A program made the translations under genes and the position numbers. Positions 43,509 through 52,489 of a stretch of 64,000 bases of DNA are shown piece after piece (the stretch's first letter is position 1; each line of letters opens with the position of its first letter). The notes under the pieces are model-generated. The model was not told where the DNA came from. It did not search any database and saw only the letters and a list, made by a program, of their open reading frames with translations. The stretch lies in the NCBI GenBank assembly GCA_963575745.1, contig CAUYUJ010004988.1, forward strand, positions 1-64,000. The letters are read 5' to 3'. Source of the stretch: Prorocentrum cordatum (lineage: Eukaryota > Sar > Dinophyceae > Prorocentrales > Prorocentraceae).

Positions 43509-43712
43509 AGCGTTAAACTACCACCCTTAAATTTAGGGCATGCGATGCGAACTGAACCGAGCGTTTTTGACTCTCCCCTGGCAGTATTCAGAGTGATCGA
43601 TTGCGGAAGCTTTCGAGTCAATCTCATTGCACCTGCACTTTTAATATACTTTTTCGTTATGAGGTTATACCCACACCCTGTATCAATAATAAAGCTCAGC
43701 GCCCCAAGATAC
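43487..43712 (-). CDS. Retropepsin-type aspartic protease
   Basis: Translation in the phase of 43,676-43,684 gives ALSFIIDTGCGYNLITKK and continues KLPQSITLNTARGESKTLGS, VRIACP, ending at a TGA that overlaps the integrase frame. D-T-G is the retropepsin catalytic triad motif. Its position between Gag fingers and integrase is the expected one. It would cut the polyprotein into mature enzymes. It has no start codon of its own, so it must be translated from upstream. Upstream phase changes suggest decay. Confidence 0.75.
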
Positions 43713-44429
43713 GCAGCATCCTAATCTGTGCATCCTGCAGCGGCTGTGCCGCGTGGGCCCTCTTCCCCCCCCCCCCATCCCTCGACCAAAGGTGCCAGTC
43801 GCCATCTTGGAGGTCTGACGCCCTGATGCTGCGGACGCTCTCGACGGAGTAAACATCTGTCGACGCATCTCCCCCGGGAACTTCCACCTGTCTTTGTCAC
43901 TCGAGGGCAACTCTTTTAGGTCGTGGCGACGCGCCTTCCTGCAAGCGATGGCGGGCTCCGCGGTCGAGGGGCGAGATCGGACGCGGAACTTGCACCGACC
44001 CTTCATCTGAGATCGAATGCAACTCTTACTAAGGGGTTCGCTCCAGTACATCTTGATGGCGCCCCGAGAATGAGGACACAGGAAATTCGCAAGGATATTT
44101 ACGAGGTTCTCAACTTGCTCCCTACATTCGCGGTGAAACTCTCCGCCGGAGGGATTCCTGTCAACTCCTCCGCTAGAATTTACAAAGGCCTTTGAAAAAT
44201 GAAAGCCAGCCTGCTTCTGCCCAGGAAGGCCCCGAGCTAACGGGGCGGGGCGCGCAATGGCACCCAAGCTGACTTGGTCAGTGGACACCTTCCTTCCCCC
44301 CCGCTTTCGGTTTGACCGACGCGGGCACCGAGCGAGGAAGATAAGAAAGAGCACCCTAATCAAAATTATACCAATCAGTCCTCCTGCACTGGCGGCTGGG
44401 CCGCCAGTAAGAAGCCAATGTCACGGATG
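43713..44429 (-). pseudogene. Broken Gag-Pol junction
   Basis: Frame 43,683-44,363 and its neighbours carry plausible coding remnants (FHFSKAFVNSSGGVDRNPSG, ECREQVENLVNILANFLC) but no single phase is maintained. One perfect hairpin, without bulge, lies at 44,388-44,408. Confidence 0.45.
44388..44408. repeat. Hairpin copy without bulge
   Basis: ACTGG plus CGGC pairs with GCCG plus CCAGT around loop TGG: nine consecutive pairs. Confidence 0.9.
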
Positions 44430-45095
44430 GCCAGTCGTGGTCTTGGCAAACCAGCAATCTTTACCACGCGTGCATTTGCCTGTTTCCTTGAAAGGAGCGA
44501 CAAATCATGTCTTTGCCTTTGCCTCTGCCCTTGTTCTTGTCTGCGTCTTTCTTGCGTTTCTCTGAACTGTTACTAGAGGCCCTAGAGCCGCTATCACCCG
44601 CAGCGGAGGAGACATTGGCAGCCGCGGCATTGGCTTGTTTAACTGTTCGCACATATCCTAGAAACTGTCCAGCATCAAGCTTCGCTTGTTCATACTTATC
44701 GTGCTTGAGCTTTTCAGCATCGGTCAAGCCTCTGCGTTGCCTGCTGCAACCGTCCAAAGATCCACGGCAATTCTTGGGGTCCCGCGAATAAGCATAACAT
44801 GGCAGCGTACTCCCTTTTCCGCGCGAACGGTTAGATTGGCTCCTGTTCCGTTATTGCGCTCCTTTCCCACGGCCACCCGTCGGGGCATGCGATCGGCTCT
44901 GCCCCTTTCGGCCTCGGCCATCGGGCTTCCCAGATCTCCCTCTGGGATTCTCGTTCTGAGCCGGAGCAGCATTTGACTTGGCCCCCGCAGCCGGCTGGGC
45001 CGGCGCGGCAGCTTTGGGCTTCTTATGATCAAACGGGCATCCCTGACCTGCATTCGGGCAGGTCTGACCCTCGTGTACAAACTTGCACGTCGTCT
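44430..45095 (-). pseudogene. Gag nucleocapsid region with three CCCH-like fingers
   Basis: Finger 1 (45,025-45,087) reads CKFVHEGQTCPNAGQGCPFDH, Cys-x8-Cys-x6-Cys-x3-His (21 residues including the final His). Finger 2 (44,735-44,799) reads CYAYSRDPKNCRGSLDGC followed by SRQR, with Arg where His is expected. Finger 3 (44,440-44,507) starts CRSFQGNRQ and continues, one base out of phase, as CTRGKDCWFAK. Between them are basic, Gly/Arg-rich linkers. Typical copia Gag has a CCHC knuckle; CCCH fingers are, as far as I recall, seen in dinoflagellate copia proteins. The role would be binding of element RNA. A stop after ...GRGKGAQ and the phase changes break the region. Confidence 0.65.
44985..45008. 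repeat. Two-part hairpin copy
   Basis: Outer arms CCGC/GCGG, one unpaired A, core GCCGGC-TGG-GCCGGC. Confidence 0.9.
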
Positions 45096-45100
45096 CACCC

Positions 45101-45994
45101 TTAAGTCAATCCACTCTTCATCACATCCGTGGGTTCCCCGAGACGGGCTGCCACTTCTGCCGGGGCGGCTTCGCCGTTGGCATATCGACAATTGTCATAT
45201 CTATTGCCCCCACCTCCACCCAGTCGCGCATGTCGAGCACGTTGGTTCAGAGTACTCTCACGCATACTGATTTTCCAGTCTTCTTTGTCACGCAACATCA
45301 CCCCTTCAATCTGAGCCATGAGCCATTCGTAGGACCTTACGCCTTCTCCTAACTTGTCTCTCGACAAGTCGTAAACTTGGCAAACGAAATCTAACTTCTT
45401 AGGCTTCCTGCATTGCTCGATGAAGTGCGCATGGATCGAAGCTCTCATCTCATCAGATGGAGGTCGGACGCCGTAGAGCTGTTGGTAAACATATGTACAT
45501 TCATTATAAAAACGAAATAGGTCAGCATCTGGCTTATTGGGGTCCATGACTACCTTGAAGATATCACGCGATATGCGGTGTTGACCTAACTCCGATCTAA
45601 CAGAACACCAATAGCAAATGGCTTGTACCATCTCGCGCCCCGTCAAGAGCCTCCCCTCATTCTGGGCGCCGCACTCCATTCGACTGATCTGTTAAAGGAA
45701 GTGCATGTGATGATTGGACAGACCGCGATTCCTACGCATTGTGGTGAACTGCTCAATCAAATTTGCGGCGATCATGATGTCAAGACGTTGGAAGCATCCT
45801 GGGTTTCTGAGCTGTTCGTCATCCACAGCAGGGCCCATAGCTTCCGTGATCCAACGCTGTGCTGCTTGAATCTCAGGAGATGGTCCAGCAATAGCGCGGA
45901 CTGCATGCATCTGCCACTCCCGTATGTTTGCAACATCAGGAATGTCCATCAGATCCACTTTCTGATTGTGTCCAACCTGTCTCCACTGGTCCAA
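45101..45994 (-). pseudogene. Gag (capsid-like) with one in-frame stop
   Basis: Frames 45,692-45,994 and 45,101-45,679 share a phase and are separated by a TAA at 45,692-45,694. The sequence is helical: FQRLDIMIAANLIEQFTTMR, RLLTGREMVQAICYWCSVRS, NKPDADLFRFYNECTYVYQQ, LDFVCQVYDLSRDKLGEGVR. This matches the general pattern of copia Gag (helical particle-forming domain preceding a zinc-finger region). It would build the virus-like particle that packages element RNA. The finger region follows in another phase after the stop. A Gly/Pro-rich segment upstream (46,020-46,090) probably belongs to the same protein. Confidence 0.65.
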
Positions 45995-46022
45995 CGGGGT
46001 ACTCTCATCAAGGCCTCCCGGG

Positions 46023-46529
46023 TCACGTGGCCACGACCGCCTCCACCGCCTGGGGGCCCAGGTCCCCCCAGAGTCCCCGGAGGCGGCTTCTCTGGCCGGT
46101 CCCGCACAGCATCATTAAGTGCCGACAACATCTCAGCACTTGGTGCGACACTACTGTCATCCCCATCTTTGTCCTGTCCTGCCCCGCCTGGCGTCGTTGC
46201 CGCTGGCGCGTGGTCCTTGTTTCCGCCAGACGGCTTGGCCGCTGGCTCACAGGCCCGCCATTGGAGAATGGATAATAGTTGACAAAAGTCATGTCAACAT
46301 TGTTTCCTATGACATTCGCATTGATTGGTAAGAAATTCTCGGAAGTACTCGGCATGGCCGGACCTTCGATTGCAGGACCAGGAACAGTAAAGTTGGGTCG
46401 CATGACAGGCCTCACGGGCGCTTCCTGCGAAAGCAAAGGCATATCAAACGAACCAAACTTGGGCAATTTGCCCTGTTCCTTCTCACCATATGGAAAGGGC
46501 TTTGTGATGATAGCTTTGAGCTTCATCAC
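46023..46529 (-). CDS. Frame upstream of Gag, Pro-rich
   Basis: 168 codons. The first 90 (MMKLKAIITKPFPYGEKEQG, NFLPINANVIGNNVDMTFVN) look like coding sequence. After the hairpin at 46,225 the better translation moves to another phase (EPAAKPSGG, DDSSVAPSAEMLSALNDAVR). Probably the N-terminal arm of the Gag polyprotein. Function unknown. Confidence 0.5.
   Translation of the reverse strand: MMKLKAIITKPFPYGEKEQGKLPKFGSFDMPLLSQEAPVRPVMRPNFTVPGPAIEGPAMPSTSENFLPINANVIGNNVDMTFVNYYPFSNGGPVSQRPSRLAETRTTRQRQRRQAGQDRTKMGMTVVSHQVLRCCRHLMMLCGTGQRSRLRGLWGDLGPQAVEAVVAT
46225..46246. repeat. Two-part hairpin copy
   Basis: Outer arms GCCAG/CTGGC, one unpaired A, core CGGC-TTG-GCCG. Confidence 0.95.
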
Positions 46530-46891
46530 TTCTCTCTCTGATGCAACTGCGCATGCCAGAGCCTCATCCTTCTCCCGGAAGTTGGCAACTGACCTTCCTG
46601 AGTTCAGTCTATATGCTCCTCAGCTTCCTCCTTTATCTGCTGAACACTAAGTTTGTCGGCGCTACATTCGTCAAGAAGCTTCTGCTGTTGGGCCCGAAAG
46701 TCATGATCAGCACTGTGTTTTCGCCATTGCTCGTCCCACTTCTCCTGTTCTGCCGGCAAACTCTTTTTTCGAGTACATGCAGAACACCGCGCGGTGCTCG
46801 CGTCGAAGTGATCTTTGCAGCTTGGCAGTCCACAAGTGGCGCAATCTCCTACTTTCGGATTGAAACACAGCGAGCAATTCTCTTCATCATC
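46530..46891 (-). pseudogene. Broken frames between coiled-coil and Gag arm
   Basis: Coding-like fragments in several phases, with Cys-containing sequence near 46,800-46,880 (for example FCRQNRR-type stretches). No domain recognised. Confidence 0.35.
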
Positions 46892-47541
46892 CTATTTCGC
46901 GGGCCGCGGCTGCGGCGCAGCTCTCACCTTCAGCATCGGCGGCGTCGCGCTTACCATGGTCGTCGAGCCTGACTGGGCCTGCGCGGACGTCACGCCGGAC
47001 GGCTGGGCCGCCGGCGACGGTCGTCTACTCGCCCCAGCCGGCTTGGCCGGTGGGCACGTACTGTCGCTCAACTGCATACGCTTAAGAGATGCTTTAGCGT
47101 TCTCATGTAACTTGAGCTCTTCTCGATATTGATTATTCTGATCAACTATCGTCGCAGCTACAATCTGGGCATTGGCCACTCCCAGCCTGGCAGTTTGAAG
47201 TTGTTCTTGGAGCTCCTGTTTTTCTTGTTCTGCCCTGGCTGCAGCGACTCTCTCTCCTTCTATTCTCGCCGCCGCCACAGCGGCGGATGCGATCTTGGCA
47301 TCAACGCACTGATTGGTCGCCATCACAACGGCCTGTCGTTCGGAGGCTATCATCACAGCATATATCTCATCAGCTTCTTCTTCCGCGCGCTGCTTGGCAG
47401 CCGCGGTTTGATGGGGCATCTGTTCCACCAGTTCTCTGTCCCGCTCCCTGGCCGCCTGGGCCATAGCGAGTCTCTCTGCCTCGAACGTCTTCCGAACGTC
47501 CTCAATGACTGCCTTCGTCTCTTCTAGGTCTAGTCGGGCTT
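46892..47541 (-). CDS. Coiled-coil protein segment of the element
   Basis: The frame is open from after a TGA at 47,542-47,544. It gives LEETKAVIEDVRKTFEAERL and the annotatable MAQAARERDRELVEQMPHQT, then a long Ala/Glu/Arg/Gln-rich helix with heptad character (EGERVAAARAEQEKQELQEQ) of about 120 residues. The end carries two hairpin copies read as PAKPAG and PAAQPSG. Probably an oligomerising N-terminal part of the Gag polyprotein. It shares phase with the Cys-rich frame upstream, from which it is separated by stops. Confidence 0.55.
46993..47016. repeat. Two-part hairpin copy
   Basis: Outer arms CGCCGG/CCGGCG, one unpaired A, core CGGC-TGG-GCCG. Confidence 0.95.
47033..47054. repeat. Two-part hairpin copy
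   Basis: Outer arms CCCA/TGGG, one unpaired G, core CCGGC-TTG-GCCGG. Confidence 0.9.
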
Positions 47542-47584
47542 CTCAGCCCTCTGGGCTTCACGGGCCAGGAATTCTTGCTGAGTT

Positions 47585-48613
47585 TTACTCAACAAATCTC
47601 GCCTGATCCTGCACCGCCTGGACGAGAAGGCACAAGCAATTGTGCTCATCCATCGGCGCGCAATCCACACACAACCACTGATTGCTACAATTGGGGCACA
47701 CGTCAGAGCATCTCCTACATGCTGGGCGCCTACAAGCCCCATCAGGCTTGCGGGCTTTCCCCGGGCACCTGTTCTCCGCCTGGGGCGGGCAGTTGGGGCC
47801 CCAGTTCCAGCATGTCTCGCGCGTGGATATCGCGCTGTTGCTCCTCGAAGTGGATCGAGCTCCAGATCTAGGCATCTTAGGCCTTCCCCTGCTCGAAGCA
47901 TTCGATCTGGGACGTGCGCGCGCACTCCCTGGCGGTCTGGCCACCTCTCGAAGCCCCATCATCCCTTTCGTCTTGTCTAACCAACTCATCCAACGAAGCC
48001 GGGGGTTGACCATTTCATCATCCTCAACAACAACGGGTATCGATGGTTGCCAATCGCCTGTGGCGACGGCAGTTCGATGAAGCCCTTCCTGAAGCGGGGA
48101 ATCATTCAAATCGTAATCCTCATTCCTTTGCTTCTTGAGTTGAGGAGCGGGAGTTCGTCCTGTGATCTCCCTGCCATGCTTCGCTTGAGTCTGATATTCC
48201 ATGTCCACCTCGACCGCCTGGGGCGTCAGGTCACTTATCTCGGTGTCCGAGTCTGGTATAGCAAACGCTTCCCCTAGGGCTTCCACGTGATCGTAATCAA
48301 TTGCATCCTGCCCAGGGGACCATCTCTCGTCTTGGACGGGGTGGTCTGCATCAGTTATCGATGACAAATCTCGGCCGAGTGACACTTGATAGTTGGCATA
48401 CTCGGTGTCATCCTCCATGGAGTTGATATCGTCTCCATCATCAAACTGTTCATCGCTGTCTTGTCCGTTCTGCCCGTTTAACGCTATCGGGATGAAAAGT
48501 CCCTCGGGCGTTTTCCCATGCGACTGGGCCAGCGGGGTGCACGCCTCTGGACCCCTCAGCTTCGCCCGACCCACTGGCTTGGCCAGCGGCAGGCACAATA
48601 GTCCGCATAGCAA
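47585..48613 (-). CDS. Cys-rich N-terminal protein of the element
   Basis: 342 codons. The middle is acidic (DGDDINSMEDDTEYANYQVS), with WMSWLDKTKGMMGLREVARP and an Arg/Ser stretch. The C-terminus has about ten Cys with paired spacing (CRRCSDVCPNCSNQWLCVDC, then HNCLC), suggesting a zinc-binding fold. It overlaps the 48,450-48,938 frame in another phase, and a hairpin copy (48,571) lies in the overlap. No named family recognised. Position suggests an N-terminal Gag extension or a separate first protein. Confidence 0.55.
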   Translation of the reverse strand: MLCGLLCLPLAKPVGRAKLRGPEACTPLAQSHGKTPEGLFIPIALNGQNGQDSDEQFDDGDDINSMEDDTEYANYQVSLGRDLSSITDADHPVQDERWSPGQDAIDYDHVEALGEAFAIPDSDTEISDLTPQAVEVDMEYQTQAKHGREITGRTPAPQLKKQRNEDYDLNDSPLQEGLHRTAVATGDWQPSIPVVVEDDEMVNPRLRWMSWLDKTKGMMGLREVARPPGSARARPRSNASSRGRPKMPRSGARSTSRSNSAISTRETCWNWGPNCPPQAENRCPGKARKPDGACRRPACRRCSDVCPNCSNQWLCVDCAPMDEHNCLCLLVQAVQDQARFVE

Positions 48614-48938
48614 TCGGGCTGGAGTTTATTGTGTCCGAAGATTCAGCAATCAACGACGAGAATGCTCCTCGTCTTATCTTTGCTGTTGTGCCGCCCCGCC
48701 TCATCGGGCCTGGAGTCTGTTCACGATCACCGATCGGAATCCAAGAGTGAGAATCGTTTCTTGACAAGTCTATAACTTCTCCCCTACTCCTCCCACGAGA
48801 GACCCGAATGGCGATAGAAGAACAGGGAAGGCGGCCCCTCCCCGGGCCGCCGTCCTGTGGTTGTTGCCCGTCATGTTGTACAACTTGCGATATAAGCTCG
48901 GCTCGGACGGGCAATTCGGCTGTCTCTTCATAACTCAT
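48450..48938 (-). CDS. First reading frame after the 5' LTR
   Basis: 162 codons starting MSYEETAELPVRAELISQVV about 40 bp downstream of the 5' LTR, the likely translation start of the element. Basic stretch IRVSRGRSRGEVIDLSRNDS. After about residue 115 the better coding signal shifts to the overlapping 47,585-48,613 frame, so an indel or frameshift probably joins them. Family unknown. Confidence 0.5.
   Translation of the reverse strand: MSYEETAELPVRAELISQVVQHDGQQPQDGGPGRGRLPCSSIAIRVSRGRSRGEVIDLSRNDSHSWIPIGDREQTPGPMRRGGTTAKIRRGAFSSLIAESSDTINSSPIAMRTIVPAAGQASGSGEAEGSRGVHPAGPVAWENARGTFHPDSVKRAERTRQR
48571..48589. repeat. Hairpin copy with short outer arms
   Basis: Core CTGGC-TTG-GCCAG, outer CC/GG with one unpaired A and C. 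Confidence 0.65.
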
Positions 48939-48959
48939 CCCTGTTGCGACTTGGTCGCG

Positions 48960-48978
48960 GGCTTCGGCTGCTAACCAG
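48960..48978 (-). promoter_or_regulatory. Primer-binding site
   Basis: Immediately inside the 5' LTR the minus strand reads TGGTTAGCAGCCGAAGC. TGG plus the following bases resembles the initiator-Met-type primer sites of copia elements (TGGTTATCAGAGC-like). The exact tRNA is not determined. Confidence 0.55.
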
Positions 48979-49291
48979 TCTTTCCTCTGAGAGTCGGGGT
49001 GAGATCATAAAGGAATTAAGGTCTCGCGTTCACTCTGCTCAGTAGTAGAGGATACGGGATGAGACATCGCTGAAACTACAAGTAACCGCTAAGCAATTGT
49101 ACTCAGGAATGGGAAGGGGGGAGGCCGGCCGGCCGACGACCGACGACACGCGACGGCCGAGGGCTGGCGCGCTTCTTTTCTGTCCTGCAAGCACAAACAG
49201 CTGCGGTACAGAGCCGCAGGGCCAAGGTGCGGCAAGGCAGGCAGCGAGAGAGGCAAGTGCAAGATGAGGCGGAGAGGAGCATATTTACTCC
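48977..49291 (-). repeat. 5' LTR
   Basis: Partner of 25,921-26,235. On the minus strand it would hold the promoter. No TATA box is evident, as is usual for dinoflagellates. It contains the GC palindrome CGGCCGGCCGGCC and the repeat CGTCGTCGGTCGTCGG, both conserved in the two LTRs. Confidence 0.9.
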
Positions 49292-49560
49292 AAGACGGCC
49301 CAAGAAGTCCCCAAGACGGCCCACGAGGGCTCCAAGACGGCACCAAGAGGGGCCCCAGAGGGCGATCAAAAATTCAAAACAGAGGCCGCCAGAGGCTCCC
49401 AAGAGGCCCCCAAGACGCCCCAAGGAGCCCCCAAGAGGCCCCCAGGAGGCCCCAAAAAGACCCCCAGAAGCTCCGAAACGGCTTCCAAGTGGCTCCAAAA
49501 CTGCCTTCCAGAGGCCCCCGAGAGGCGTGGCGCGAGATCCCGATACACATGCAAGAAGCC
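49292..49560 (+). repeat. CCAAGACGGCCC-type repeat array, right flank of the retrotransposon
   Basis: AAGACGGCCCAAGAAGTCCC and similar units begin directly at the LTR edge, continuing the array that stops at 25,920. Confidence 0.8.
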
Positions 49561-50039
49561 TCTAACCCAGAACCATGACCCAGAGCCTCCTCTCTGTGTC
49601 CCCCTCCTCCTCCTCCCCCTCAAAGCGCAACCAGGAGGCCCCCGAGAGACCTACCAGGAGTCCCAAGGGGTCGGCGGTGCGGCGTAAGCCAAAGAATCGT
49701 TTAAGGATGGCGTTGAGATCCATCGCGGGCGCGTCGCGGGCGCTCAAGTTCTCGCTGGCTTGGGCGCCAGGGCACTGCGCGTAACTGGCCCGTGGCATGA
49801 CACACCAGAACTACAAGGTCTCGATGGCGTACGTAAAAGTCAGATCTGGAACTTTGTGAATGCTCTCTGTGTAGCTACTGCCTCTCGACAACTGAAGATC
49901 TCCCAAGTCGTCCAAGAAAACATGAATGCCTAAAAGGCTCTACTATATTCGATGACGTGGGGGATCTATCGGCGCACTGTTGCGTCCTGGCGAAGGGAAT
50001 CGGCGAGGAAGAACATGGAAGATCCTCACGGGGCTATGC
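49561..50039. other. No recognisable feature
   Basis: Mixed sequence with a short CTCCTCCTCC run. No credible gene. Confidence 0.5.
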
Positions 50040-50380
50040 TAACCCGTCTTGGGTACCTCTTGAGCTGTCTTGGGGCCCTCTTGGTCCGTCTGGGGCCGTT
50101 CGAGGCCGCGTTGGGAGTCGCGTTGGGGCCGTCCTGGAGCCATCTTCTGGAACTGTGTTGGGTCCCTCTTTGGCCGTCTGGTGGCCAGCTGGGGGCCCTC
50201 GCGGAGCCCTTTTGGGCCGTCTGGGGCCCTTAGATGAAGCGGTGTGAGTCTCGTGGCCGTCCTGGAGCACGCTTGGCGCCGTCTTGGGCTGTCCCTGGGC
50301 CATGTTGGTCTGGCTTGGGACCCTCTTGGGTCGTCTGTGGGTCAGCTTGGGGCTCTCGCGGGGCTGTCTTGGAAATATTC
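50040..50380 (-). repeat. CCAAGACGGCCC-type repeat array, reverse orientation
   Basis: TTGGGGCCCTCTTGGTCCGT and similar units. Confidence 0.75.
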
Positions 50381-50880
50381 GGTTGCCAAGACGAAATGCG
50401 GTAATGGTAAAGCCGTCAGATACCGAAACCTACTCAATGAGTTTGTCTTCTCTGGCGCCTCTTCGGGGCTCTCTGGGATCGCTCCAGGCGGGATAGGGGC
50501 CTGCAACGCAATGTTGGAGCCTCATTGGTGCGTCATGCAATCCACTCGGGCCGTCGTCCTGGCGAGTGGGGCCGCATTGGGGGCCATCTTGCCGCACTCG
50601 GAAGCGATCTCAGTGCCCTAAACAGCGGGGCACAGCCATCTCCTGTCGGAGAACCCGCCCAAGATACATTCACAATGCGTTTGGCCAAGACAAGAACCCT
50701 TTCCGAAGACTGGTTGCACAATTCAGAGGCGGTGCCGTACAGCACGAAGGCGTTTCCAGCGAGCACCTCACTTTGGGAACGAGCTGCCCTGCTTCAGTGC
50801 AACTGTGGAAGCGTTTGGGGGAAGCGTGTGCGGCGCGAGGGCGAGAGCCACATTTGAAGTCAAGCAAGTGGGAACTTTCA
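50381..50880. other. No recognisable feature
   Basis: Mixed sequence. Frames lack domains. Confidence 0.5.
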
Positions 50881-50881
50881 A

Positions 50882-51700
<819 letters not shown>

Positions 51701-52389
51701 CCTCTTACTGGAGGCCATCCTGGGGCCATTGGAAGGCCATCGGAAACTAAACATCGCCTAGGCAAAGATCCCTGCACAACCTTCCTTGCTGTTTCTGATT
51801 ATCCGGACCGTCTCGGCGCTTTTCGGGGTGTCTTGGGGGCATGGCAGAGGCGGGATTTCGGAAGCAATCTTGGGGGGTCGCGCCACCCCGTCAAAACCCC
51901 TTGGGAAAAGGCGTTGAGGACGGGTTCAGTGGGGACACGGGTTTGCTCCTTCGAGCCGGATCTTGCCGCAACGAGCGAGCGAGGATGACGACGGAGGAGC
52001 ATGGGGTGAGGAGGTGAGGAAGAAGAGGAAAGGAAGGAACAAACAGGGGAGAGGACGATGACGAGGAGGAGAAGAAGGCGAGAAGCAGGGGGGGAACGGA
52101 GAGGAGGAATGGAAAGCATGACGCCCTCTGGAGGCGCCATGGGGCCACCTTGAGGCCTTGGAAAGCTATAGGGCAAGAACAATAAAACTCTTTACGAAGC
52201 CCTCCTTTCGGTTTGTGGAAGCATGTGGCATCTTAGATGTACATCGAAGGTGCCTGCGGCGAATCACCGCCGTCCCCTGCCTTCTAGACTCGCCCATGTG
52301 GCCGAGCGTTGTGGCAAGAGCTCCGCCAAGCTATTGGACCATGTGTTCCCCCAACCGTTGTGGAAACTCTTCGGGGAACACTTGGGGGA
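51701..52389. other. No recognisable gene
   Basis: Mixed sequence with a GAGGA-rich patch at about 52,005-52,110. No domain in any frame. Confidence 0.5.
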
Positions 52390-52475
52390 GGATGGCGGGG
52401 AAGAGCAGGAGGAGGCGGAGAAGGAGGATGGGGGAGGAGGAGGAGGAGGATGAGGAGGAGGAGGAGGAGGGGGCA
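52390..52475. repeat. GGA microsatellite
   Basis: GGAGGAGGA with interruptions. Confidence 0.85.
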
Positions 52476-52489
52476 TCTCGGCAGCCTAC

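Larger units (their letters stand above)
25921..49291 (-). mobile_element. 23.4-kb Ty1/copia-type LTR retrotransposon
   Basis: Two direct LTRs of 315 bp bound the element. Between them on the minus strand are a primer-binding site, Gag, CCCH fingers, protease, integrase, reverse transcriptase and RNase H, in copia order (integrase before RT). About 12 kb of additional frames, a polypurine tract and the 3' LTR follow. Copia elements are usually 5-9 kb, so this one is unusually large. LTRs differ at about 18 sites by eye. Frames change repeatedly and four premature stops were placed exactly, so this copy is probably inactive. Flanks are the same CCAAGACGG repeat. A nested or chimeric origin of the extra 12 kb is possible, but I saw no internal LTR. 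Confidence 0.85.
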
